NCBI GenBank assembly: GCA_003170655.1
Contig: PMYY01000095.1
Span: 258 to 16,851, forward strand
DNA: 16,594 nt
Reading direction: 5' to 3'
From: Nitrospiraceae bacterium
Lineage (GTDB): Bacteria; Nitrospirota; Thermodesulfovibrionia; Thermodesulfovibrionales; Dissulfurispiraceae
Both the position numbers and the translations under genes were made by a program. The notes under the pieces are model-generated. The model saw only the letters and a program-made list of their open reading frames with translations. It was not told the origin of the DNA and did not search any database. This document shows, in pieces, positions 1 through 6,307 of this stretch (position 1 is the first letter of the stretch; the number at the start of each line of letters is the position of its first letter).

Positions 1-1
1 A

Positions 2-85
2 GCCTTCGGCTTTTCAGGAACTCTCTATGATGAAGGGATTCGTGCTACGGCCGCCTCTTTTAAAAAAGCTGCTTCGACGAATTGA
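2..85 (+). CDS. Possible C-terminal end of an unidentified protein (partial)
   Basis: The frame beginning at base 2 is open to a TGA at 83-85 and gives 27 residues, starting AFGFSGTLYDEG and ending KKAASTN. Its composition looks protein-like and the other two forward frames close sooner or look random, so this is probably the tail of a gene entering from the left edge. I do not recognise the family and 27 residues are too few to assign a function. No clear terminator hairpin follows. It could also be a chance open frame. Confidence 0.35.
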   Translation, partial: AFGFSGTLYDEGIRATAASFKKAASTN

Positions 86-394
86 TTTTATTGACGCATG
101 ACATATATTCAACAAAATAATTCACCTCTCTATGGCAAATTATTTCGAAAACCATCACATATCTGATACTGGCGGGACTGATTGTTTTCAGTATCAGTGC
201 GCAGGCTGCTAAGCGTTGTTCTGTTTCGGCCCGATAAATTTGTTTCTACTAAAAAGATTTAAGCATTTCACCATCAAGCTTGACAGGTCACATTTTAACT
301 GTCTTTTTCCAATGATTTTGGAACAATTTTGGAACGGCTTGTTTTGGTTTTTTGAGGCTCGACATAACAGTCTGTTTTATAATATAAAAACAAA
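86..394. other. AT-rich gene-poor stretch beside the tRNA
   Basis: About 310 bases hold no gene I can support. The right part (230-394) is clearly more AT-rich than the rest of the window. It contains a tandem 11-base repeat (315-336) and an AT-rich imperfect palindrome near 375-391, just beyond the tRNA 3' end. A short open frame around 133-231 reads like a signal peptide (hydrophobic LILAGLIVF followed by SISAQAA) but has no usable in-frame start and stops soon after, so it is at best a gene remnant. A plus-strand open frame from 216 to 428 runs straight through the tRNA and is not a gene. Confidence 0.5.
315..336. repeat. Tandem 11-base direct repeat
   Basis: ATTTTGGAAC occurs at 315-324 and again at 326-335, two copies with an 11-base period in AT-rich DNA about 60 bases beyond the 3' end of the tRNA-Thr gene. 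Short direct repeats of this kind next to a tRNA 3' end can be arm-type binding sites left by a tyrosine integrase, but no integrase gene or second attachment copy is visible here. It may be a chance repeat. Confidence 0.5.
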
Positions 395-466
395 GCCACC
401 TGCCGGAATCGAACCGGCGACCTACTGATTACGAATCAATTGCTCTACCAGCTGAGCTAAGGTGGC
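395..466 (-). tRNA. tRNA-Thr (anticodon CGT)
   Basis: The minus strand folds into a complete 72-base cloverleaf. It has a 7-bp acceptor stem (GCCACCT with AGGTGGC), a 4-bp D stem (GCTC/GAGC) with an 8-base loop, and an anticodon stem ATTGA/TCAGT. The loop TTCGTAA places anticodon CGT at plus-strand positions 431-433. A 5-base variable region and a T arm GCCGG-TTCGATT-CCGGC follow. CGT reads the threonine codon ACG. CCA is not encoded. A T-rich run (TTTGTTTTT on the minus strand) directly follows the 3' end and could serve as the stop signal. The 5' end lies one base after the stop codon of the macro-domain gene, so the tRNA may be processed from that transcript. Confidence 0.95.
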
Positions 467-467
467 A

Positions 468-1016
468 TCAATGAACGTCTATTTTATCAAATTCGTGCCT
501 AAAATGTGCAAGTGTTTCTTCATCGAAGATGCAAAATTCTATGATCTGCAAGGAAGTTTCCTGATTCTTTTGAAGAAAATTTAATGTCTCACTGACCAGA
601 ATCTTAGCACACCGGTCCTTTGGAAATCCGAAAATGCCAGAACTGATAGCCGGCATCGATACGCTTCTAAACTTGTGCTCCGAGGCAAGCAGCAGGGTCT
701 GCTGAAGGGCACGCCTAAGCTTCATGTCTTCGTCCCCTTCGCCCATGCGAGGCCCGACGGTATGAATTACACCCTTTGCCTTCAGCATACCGGCTGAAGT
801 CAAAGCCGCGTTTCCGGTGGGAACGTAACCTATACGATCACTCTCTTCCTGGATGATACTGCCGCCCTTCCTCACGATAGCGCCTGCAACTCCTCCGCCG
901 TGCTTGAGATGTTTATTGGCGGCGTTGACAATTGCGTCTACATCACGCATAGTTATGTCACCGAAAACCAGTCTGAGGGTACGGTCTCCAATCTTCTTCT
1001 CTGAAATGATTTGCAT
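468..1016 (-). CDS. Macro-domain ADP-ribose-binding protein
   Basis: This 182-residue protein is a stand-alone macro domain, a cytoplasmic fold that binds ADP-ribose and its derivatives. Some members remove ADP-ribose from proteins or deacetylate O-acetyl-ADP-ribose. Visible family marks are GDIT at 19-22, the NAAN strand end at 31-34, the glycine loop HGGGVAGAI at 39-47, and the phosphate-binding loop ISSGIFGFP at 124-132. The glycine loop reads GGGVAGAI where MacroD/YmdB hydrolases have a catalytic Asp (GGGVDGAI). That makes it more like the archaeal Af1521 type, so hydrolase activity by the MacroD mechanism is uncertain. No convincing ribosome-binding site precedes the ATG at 1016. Upstream lies a 102-base gap shared with the divergent larC. 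The stop at 468 is one base before the tRNA-Thr. Confidence 0.9.
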   Translation of the reverse strand: MQIISEKKIGDRTLRLVFGDITMRDVDAIVNAANKHLKHGGGVAGAIVRKGGSIIQEESDRIGYVPTGNAALTSAGMLKAKGVIHTVGPRMGEGDEDMKLRRALQQTLLLASEHKFRSVSMPAISSGIFGFPKDRCAKILVSETLNFLQKNQETSLQIIEFCIFDEETLAHFRHEFDKIDVH

Positions 1017-1118
1017 GATAATTAAAAGTATATGCCGACGCTGCTAAAAGTCAACGAAGACAGCGCAAGGCGTAGCTTAGATCTATCTACTTCCTGGTGT
1101 TTGCTGTAAAATAGATGG

Positions 1119-2315
1119 ATGAAAACAGCCTATTTAGATTGTGCGGCGGGAATCAGCGGGGACATGTGTCTGGGTGCACTTGTTGATGCAGGGGCAAGTC
1201 TGAATAAAATAAAACGTTCCTTGAAGGGAATTGCCTTGACCGGCTACGCACTTACGGCAAGACGTGTCACGCGATCCGGAATAGCAGCTACCAAGGTAGA
1301 TGTCGTGTTGCAAAAATCAAAGAACCATGATGCTCATGCCCGAAAATGGCGAGACATAAATAAACTGATACGGTCTGCCTCTCTTGATGATTCCTTAAAA
1401 CAAAAAGGACTCAATATCTTTAGAACGCTCTTTGAAGCCGAAGGCCTGGTTCACGGAGATCCGTTCGATACGGTTCATCTTCATGAATTAGGCGCAACGG
1501 ATTGTATCGTCGATATCTTCGGAACCATAATAGGTCTTGACCTGCTGGGGATAGGGAAGGTTTTTTCATCTCCGGTCAACCTTGGGCAGGGTACTGTTCG
1601 GACTTCTCACGGCCTACTGCCGGTCCCCGCACCGGCTACTATCGAACTATTAAAGGGTCATCCTGTCTACGCCTCCGAAATCCCATTTGAGCTGACAACC
1701 CCTACGGGCGCAGTGCTGCTGAAATCGATATCTTCACATTCTCAATTACTGCCACTCATGACTATTGCAGGCGTCGGATATGGGGCTGGCAATAAGGATA
1801 TATCCGGGCTGCCCAATGTGCTCAGGATCATGATCGGTGAAGAACTGCCGTCCGGCTTAACAGCACCTCCTGATGATACTGTTGTCGTTATGGAAGCGAA
1901 TATCGACGATATGAGCCCGCAATACTATGAAAGCGTGATGAGCCGGCTGTTGGAGGCGGGAGCTCTGGATGTTTTCCTTGAAAATATCATCATGAAGAAG
2001 GGCCGTCCCGCGATAAAACTCACATCGATCACCAGAGAGAGCGATGTCGATAAAATGGCGGATATATTTTTCAGGGAGACTACTACTATCGGACTCCGTT
2101 TTTACAGGACCGAGAGAAGGACCCTCGAAAGGGAAATCAGGAAGATCCACACACAGTACGGAATCGTCAGGGTTAAGATATCGCGGCACGCCGGGAAGAT
2201 CGTAACTGCAACTCCTGAGTACGATGACCTCAGGGCCATATCAGAGAGGACGTCGATCCCAATTAGAGAACTGGCCGCCGAACTCGCAGCTAAACCCGGC
2301 ACGCGCCTGGGTTAG
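1119..2315 (+). CDS. larC: LarC, nickel-pincer cofactor biosynthesis (nickel insertion)
   Basis: The 398-residue product matches LarC (DUF111/TIGR00299) over the usual length of about 400. LarC is the CTP-dependent cyclometallase that inserts nickel into pyridinium bis-thiocarboxylate mononucleotide, completing the cofactor of lactate racemase LarA and relatives. Marks include the N-terminal YLDCAAGISGDM (5-16), HLHELGATDCIVDIFG near 120, LTTPTGAVLLK near 192, and the start of the C-terminal half at EANIDDMSP near 258. In Lactobacillus plantarum the protein is made by a frameshift between larC1 and larC2; here both halves lie in one uninterrupted frame. No larA, larB or larE is present in the window, so its partners must be elsewhere. 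No clear Shine-Dalgarno precedes the ATG at 1119. The start is supported by the conserved N-terminus beginning immediately. Confidence 0.92.
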   Translation: MKTAYLDCAAGISGDMCLGALVDAGASLNKIKRSLKGIALTGYALTARRVTRSGIAATKVDVVLQKSKNHDAHARKWRDINKLIRSASLDDSLKQKGLNIFRTLFEAEGLVHGDPFDTVHLHELGATDCIVDIFGTIIGLDLLGIGKVFSSPVNLGQGTVRTSHGLLPVPAPATIELLKGHPVYASEIPFELTTPTGAVLLKSISSHSQLLPLMTIAGVGYGAGNKDISGLPNVLRIMIGEELPSGLTAPPDDTVVVMEANIDDMSPQYYESVMSRLLEAGALDVFLENIIMKKGRPAIKLTSITRESDVDKMADIFFRETTTIGLRFYRTERRTLEREIRKIHTQYGIVRVKISRHAGKIVTATPEYDDLRAISERTSIPIRELAAELAAKPGTRLG

Positions 2316-2411
2316 CCTCAACATCTCCGGCCAGTCATTTGAGAAATTACGGCGCTTTCTGTTATCTTTTGACTCTCATAATAACTAAACACTACATGTA
2401 GGAGCTGAACT

Positions 2412-3989
2412 ATGGTAAAGACCGAAATTGCAAACAAGGTATTACTGTCCGGCAACGAGGCTATTGGCAGAGGAGCTATCGAGGCAGGAATTTCGCTTGC
2501 AATCAGTTATCCGGGCACGCCGGCCACTGAAATTCTTCAGTACCTGGCTGATAATTTTTCAGGCGCCGCCGAATGGGCTATAAACGAAAAAATAGCACTC
2601 GAAACGGCCATTGGGGTCTCTTATGCAGGTAGGAGGTCCATCTGCTCGATGAAGCATGTCGGACTGAACGTCGCGGCAGATCCACTGATGACTGCCGCTT
2701 ATCTCGGGATGAAGGGCGGTCTCGTGCTCGTTATCGCCGATGATCCCGGCGCCTACTCCTCACAGAACGAACAGGATTCGCGCATTTACGCCAGGTTTGC
2801 TAATATCCCGTGCCTGGAGCCTGCAGATGCCCAGGAGGCAAAGGAGATGGTCATTGCTGCTTTCGATCTCTCTGAAAAGATGGAACTGCCTGTAATGATA
2901 CGGACGCTGACAAGGGTCTCACACGCATCCTCACCTGTAACAATTTCTGAACCGAGAAATCAAAATCCTCTTTCGATCGAAAAGAATCCTGAGCGTCTGC
3001 TGGCCGTCCCGAGCAACGTTGTGAGATTGCACAAAGCCCTCAATCTGAAACAGACGAAGTTGGTTGAATGGTCGGGCAACTCCGGTCTGAATAAAATATT
3101 CAGAAACGGACAGAAAAAAGGGATAGTTGCATGCGGTGTCGCTTCTATGTATGCACTGGAATATGGGGATGAATTTGCACTCCTCAAAATATCCTCCTAT
3201 CCCTTTCCGGAAAATATCGTTAAGGAATTTGCAGAGGGTCTTGAAGAGGTCTGGGTGCTTGAGGAAGGTGAACCCATTGTGGAAGAAATTGTCCGAAAAT
3301 ATTTCCCTTCCGCAAAGGGAAAGCTCTCGGGCGATCTGGCCCGCGAAGGTGAGCTTGGACCGGATGCCCTCGCCTCCTATATTTGGGGGATTCCTCCTTT
3401 GAAACTCGACACACCGGATCTGCTCAAACGACCGCCTGTCATGTGTCCCGGCTGCCCCCACAGGGAATTCTATAGAGCACTGGTCGCGGCCGGTCCTTCT
3501 TTCACAGCCGGAGATATCGGCTGTTACACACTCGGCTCCGCACCTCCCCTAAGGGCCATGGATTCATGCCTCTGTATGGGTGCAAGCATCAGCAAGGCTG
3601 CAGGCATTGCCAAGCAGGGAGTTAAACGAGTTGCTGCGGTGATCGGAGATTCGACTTTTCTCCATTCGGGAATATCCGCACTGATAAGCGCCGTTTATAA
3701 CAAAGCGAATATATTGGTTGTCATCATGGATAACGCATCCACGGCAATGACCGGACACCAGCCCACTCCTCTCACTGGAATAACTGCCAAGGGGGAAGAA
3801 GGAGGAAAGGTCTCTCTCGAAGCAATATGCAAAGCCTGCGGTGTAACATCACTGGAAGTCGTAGACCCCTTTAACCACGAGCTCACCGAGCGGATGATTC
3901 GGGGGAAGCTCGATTTAGAAGGCGTCAACGTTATAATTTCCCGCAGGCCCTGCGCGCTTATCGTCGGAAAAACAAAGAAGAAGTGCTGA
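2412..3989 (+). CDS. iorA: Indolepyruvate:ferredoxin oxidoreductase alpha subunit, lacking the C-terminal ferredoxin domain
   Basis: This is the catalytic, thiamine-diphosphate-binding subunit of an aryl-2-oxoacid oxidoreductase: aryl-2-oxoacid + CoA + oxidised ferredoxin <-> aryl-CoA + CO2 + reduced ferredoxin. The N-terminal half carries AISYPGTPATEI, the cofactor-activating Glu context NEKIALE and MKHVGLN. The C-terminal thiamine-diphosphate domain shows CPGCPH (345-350), GDIGCYTLG (from 367), GDSTFLHSG (from 412) and MDNASTAMTGHQ (from 439). A ribosome-binding site (AGGAG) lies 7-8 bases before the ATG. The protein ends at residue 525 with RRPCALIVGKTKKKC, where family members normally continue into a domain with two 4Fe-4S cysteine motifs (usual total about 580-650). 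The DNA after the stop encodes no such motif and soon forms a hairpin, so this does not look like a simple frameshift. Its partner iorB lies about 4 kb away on the opposite strand. Confidence 0.93.
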   Translation: MVKTEIANKVLLSGNEAIGRGAIEAGISLAISYPGTPATEILQYLADNFSGAAEWAINEKIALETAIGVSYAGRRSICSMKHVGLNVAADPLMTAAYLGMKGGLVLVIADDPGAYSSQNEQDSRIYARFANIPCLEPADAQEAKEMVIAAFDLSEKMELPVMIRTLTRVSHASSPVTISEPRNQNPLSIEKNPERLLAVPSNVVRLHKALNLKQTKLVEWSGNSGLNKIFRNGQKKGIVACGVASMYALEYGDEFALLKISSYPFPENIVKEFAEGLEEVWVLEEGEPIVEEIVRKYFPSAKGKLSGDLAREGELGPDALASYIWGIPPLKLDTPDLLKRPPVMCPGCPHREFYRALVAAGPSFTAGDIGCYTLGSAPPLRAMDSCLCMGASISKAAGIAKQGVKRVAAVIGDSTFLHSGISALISAVYNKANILVVIMDNASTAMTGHQPTPLTGITAKGEEGGKVSLEAICKACGVTSLEVVDPFNHELTERMIRGKLDLEGVNVIISRRPCALIVGKTKKKC

Positions 3990-4006
3990 TTAATTTATTT
4001 AGTGAA

Positions 4007-4038
4007 CAGCCCGGTCCTCTCTGCAGGCAACCGGGCTG
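4007..4038. terminator. Hairpin between convergent iorA and ACT-domain gene
   Basis: A perfect 9-bp GC-rich stem, CAGCCCGGT (4007-4015) with ACCGGGCTG (4030-4038), encloses a 14-base loop in which CCT and AGG can pair further. It sits in the 71-base gap between the stop of iorA and the stop of the convergent ACT-domain gene, the expected place for a terminator serving both directions. Neither side carries a proper run of T, so an intrinsic terminator is plausible but not certain. An mRNA 3'-end stabilising hairpin is the alternative. Confidence 0.6.
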
Positions 4039-4060
4039 CCTCACGGAACTTTGTGCGATA

Positions 4061-4492
4061 CTATAAAGCGTAGACCTGTTCTGCCAAAAGAATAGCAATT
4101 CCGGCTGTTTTTAGTGCCTTGATACCTGCATCGGTATTTTCAGTTCGAAGCACAACGACCGCTTTTTCTCCGCTCTTCTCGACAAAGGCATATAGGTATT
4201 CGACATTTATATCGGCATCGCTCAGCACTTTAAGGACTTCAGCAAGCCCTCCCGGCTTGTCGGCGACTTCAACGGCGACCACATTATTCTCTTTGACTGT
4301 AAAGTTCCCTTTTTCAAGTACCTTCTTAGCCATGTCGGGGTCAGGAACGATTAGCCGCAGTATGCCAAACTCTGATGTGTCAGCTATCGAAAGCGCCCGA
4401 ATATTGATCTTTGCATTGGCAAGTGCATCGAGTGCCTCCCAAAGCCTGCCCTTTCTATTTTCCAGAAAGACCGAAATCTGTTTCAGTTTCAT
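4061..4492 (-). CDS. Double-ACT-domain protein, last gene of the iorB operon
   Basis: This 143-residue cytoplasmic protein consists of two ACT domains and nothing else. The first runs from about residue 3 to 70 (QISVFLENRKGRLWEAL, INIRALSIAD), the second from about 72 to 140 (VVAVEVADKPGGLAEVL, INVEYLYAFVEK). The glycine-containing turns RKGRL and KPGGL at the strand-helix junctions are the usual ACT ligand-binding places. ACT pairs bind amino acids, and proteins of this type recur next to PaaK-type ligases and ior genes, where a sensing or regulatory role is inferred but not well established. There is no DNA-binding or catalytic domain. The ribosome-binding site AGGAG overlaps the stop codon of the upstream paaK copy, so translation is probably coupled. 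It is a paralogue of the ACT gene at 5816-6250. Confidence 0.88.
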   Translation of the reverse strand: MKLKQISVFLENRKGRLWEALDALANAKINIRALSIADTSEFGILRLIVPDPDMAKKVLEKGNFTVKENNVVAVEVADKPGGLAEVLKVLSDADINVEYLYAFVEKSGEKAVVVLRTENTDAGIKALKTAGIAILLAEQVYAL

Positions 4493-4501
4493 AGCAATCT
4501 C

Positions 4502-5803
4502 CTATTTCAGTTCGCGTTTGTCGAAGACTCTTTTGGCCTTTCCTTCGCTGCGTGGAAGGCTCTTCGGCTCAACAAGGGTCACCTTTACCCTTATACCGAC
4601 TGACTTTTCAATATGCGCCTCTATCTTCTTCCGGAACTCCTCGATATGTTTCACTTCATCGGAGAACATCTTATTTGATAACTCGACCTGGACTTCCATC
4701 TCGTCGAGGTGGCGAGGCCGGGTGACAATGATCTGGTACTGCGGTTCGATGCCCTTGACTTCGAGGAGTGCCCTTTCGATCTGAGAAGGGAAGATCAACA
4801 CACCCCTGATCTTAAGCATGTCATCGCTGCGGCCAGTTATCCGGTCCATCCTCACAACAGTACGTCCGCACTTGCAGGGCTCTCTCCTTAAAGTTGTGAC
4901 GTCCCTGGTGCGAAAACGGATCATGGGCATGCCCTCCCGCGTGAGAGTCGTAAATACAAGCTCGCCGCGTTCGCCGTCCGGCAATGGTTCGAGCGTCTCG
5001 GGCGAGATGATCTCGGGATAAAAATGATCTTCAAAAATGTGAAGTCCGGCTTTCTTGTCGCACTCATGAGCGACCCCGGGGCCGATAATCTCCGTAAGGC
5101 CATAGATATTCAAAGCCAGTATACGGAACCTGGACTCAATCTCTTCCCTCATTTTTTCGGTCCACACCTCTGCGCCGAAGCATCCCGCTCTCAGTTTGAT
5201 CTTTTTCCTGTCAACCCCGTCTTCTCCCGCTGCCTCGGCGAGATAAAGCGCATAGGATGGCGTGCATGTTATGAGAGTCGTGCCGAAATCCTGCATGAGG
5301 TCTATCTGCCGCTTCGTATTGCCTGCGGATACCGGAACTATCGTAGCACCGATCTTATGCGACCCGTAATGAATTCCCATTCCTCCGGTAAACATGCCAT
5401 AGCCGTATCCGTTCTGAATGATACTGCTGCTAGTAGCTCCCGCCATCGTCAGGCACCGGGCCACGACCTCACCCCATGTGTCAATGTCGCCGCGAGTATA
5501 TCCGGCGACAACAGGTTTCCCCGTAGTGCCTGATGAAGTATGTACCTCGACGATATCCTTGCCGGGGACAGCGAACATGCCAAATGGATATCCTTCCCTT
5601 AAATCGGTCTTGGTAGTGTAAGGCAGCTTCACAATATCTCTGAGTGAGGTTATATCCGACGGTTTGATTTTCAGTTCATCAAACTTCTTTTTGTAATAGG
5701 GCACATTCTCATAAGCCCTCCGGACGGTCTCTTTCAAGCGTTCAAGCTGGAGCTTCCTTAGCTCCTTGTCCGGCATGCACTCAGCCTGTTTATTCCAGAT
5801 CAT
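4502..5803 (-). CDS. paaK: Phenylacetate-CoA ligase family protein (second copy in the iorB operon)
   Basis: A 433-residue AMP-forming aryl-CoA ligase: aryl-carboxylate + ATP + CoA -> aryl-CoA + AMP + PPi. The length matches the PaaK family (about 430-440). Motifs: P-loop TSSGTTG (89-95) followed by Lys, then LNIYGLTEI, the FRTRD aspartate region, the cysteine pair CKCGRT, the hinge GRSDDMLKIRG, and the C-terminal RSEGKAKRV with the expected catalytic lysine. The substrate cannot be read from the sequence; phenylacetate, indoleacetate or related aryl acids are likely given the ior context. The start is preceded by an unusual ribosome-binding site with seven consecutive G residues (plus strand C at 5809-5815). 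It lies 12 bases after the upstream ACT gene and is followed by a second ACT gene, so ligase and ACT occur as a repeated pair. Confidence 0.92.
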   Translation of the reverse strand: MIWNKQAECMPDKELRKLQLERLKETVRRAYENVPYYKKKFDELKIKPSDITSLRDIVKLPYTTKTDLREGYPFGMFAVPGKDIVEVHTSSGTTGKPVVAGYTRGDIDTWGEVVARCLTMAGATSSSIIQNGYGYGMFTGGMGIHYGSHKIGATIVPVSAGNTKRQIDLMQDFGTTLITCTPSYALYLAEAAGEDGVDRKKIKLRAGCFGAEVWTEKMREEIESRFRILALNIYGLTEIIGPGVAHECDKKAGLHIFEDHFYPEIISPETLEPLPDGERGELVFTTLTREGMPMIRFRTRDVTTLRREPCKCGRTVVRMDRITGRSDDMLKIRGVLIFPSQIERALLEVKGIEPQYQIIVTRPRHLDEMEVQVELSNKMFSDEVKHIEEFRKKIEAHIEKSVGIRVKVTLVEPKSLPRSEGKAKRVFDKRELK

Positions 5804-5815
5804 TTGCTCCCCCCC

Positions 5816-6250
5816 TTATGCAAGTTTGAATTCGGCGTATTTGAAAAACTTCAAGTCTTCTTTGGAAAGGGATTCCTTCGCCTTCTCGATATCCTTGACT
5901 TCCACCAGCAGAAATGCCCTTGCCCTTGACTCGACAACATAGACATAAGCATTTTCAATATTGATGCTGTTCTTCGAGAGGATGTGAGACACTTCGTAGA
6001 GCCCTCCGGGACTGTCCTTCATCTCTATTGCCAGCACTTCGTTAAGCGTAACGGTAAAGCCACTTTCTTTCAACTTTTCGTAGGCACGTTCATATTTGTC
6101 AACTAGCAGTTTGATGATGCCAAAACCATTCGTGCTGGTGATGGCGATGGCGAGGATGTTGATCCCTTCATCGGCAAAAATGCCGGTGATCTTTTCGATC
6201 CTGCCGGGCTTGTTCTCTGAAAAAACCGAAACCTGCATTACCTTGTCCAT
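5816..6250 (-). CDS. Double-ACT-domain protein between two paaK copies
   Basis: A 144-residue protein of two ACT domains. The first (about 4-70) shows VSVFSENKPGRIEKI and INILAIAITSTNGFGIIKLLV. The second (about 73-140) shows VLAIEMKDSPGGLYEVS and INIENAYVYVVES. The pattern follows the paralogue at 4061-4492 residue by residue, suggesting the ligase-ACT pair was duplicated. I chose the ATG at 6250 because GGGAGG lies 5 bases before it and the protein then lines up with its 143-residue paralogue. A GTG six codons upstream (6268) is an alternative start. The likely role is binding an amino acid, perhaps an aromatic one, to modulate the neighbouring ligases or oxidoreductase. That is inferred from context, as the domain itself only predicts small-ligand binding. 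Confidence 0.87.
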   Translation of the reverse strand: MDKVMQVSVFSENKPGRIEKITGIFADEGINILAIAITSTNGFGIIKLLVDKYERAYEKLKESGFTVTLNEVLAIEMKDSPGGLYEVSHILSKNSINIENAYVYVVESRARAFLLVEVKDIEKAKESLSKEDLKFFKYAEFKLA

Positions 6251-6307
6251 GGCAGCCTCCCTTGCCACCCCAACCTTTTCCCTTAGTCTAAAGGAATAGC
6301 CAGGGGG

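Noticed and set aside
216..428. 70-codon plus-strand open frame ending PPAGIEPATY
   Set aside because: It runs through the antisense of the tRNA-Thr gene; the PAGIEPATY ending is a common artefact of reading across a tRNA T arm.
2931..3461. 176-codon minus-strand open frame inside iorA
   Set aside because: It lies antisense to conserved iorA sequence, has no family features and no ribosome-binding site; a shadow of biased codon use.
4119..4784. 221-codon plus-strand open frame, Ser/Phe-rich
   Set aside because: It is antisense across an ACT gene and the end of paaK, both well supported; its composition is that of an antisense shadow.
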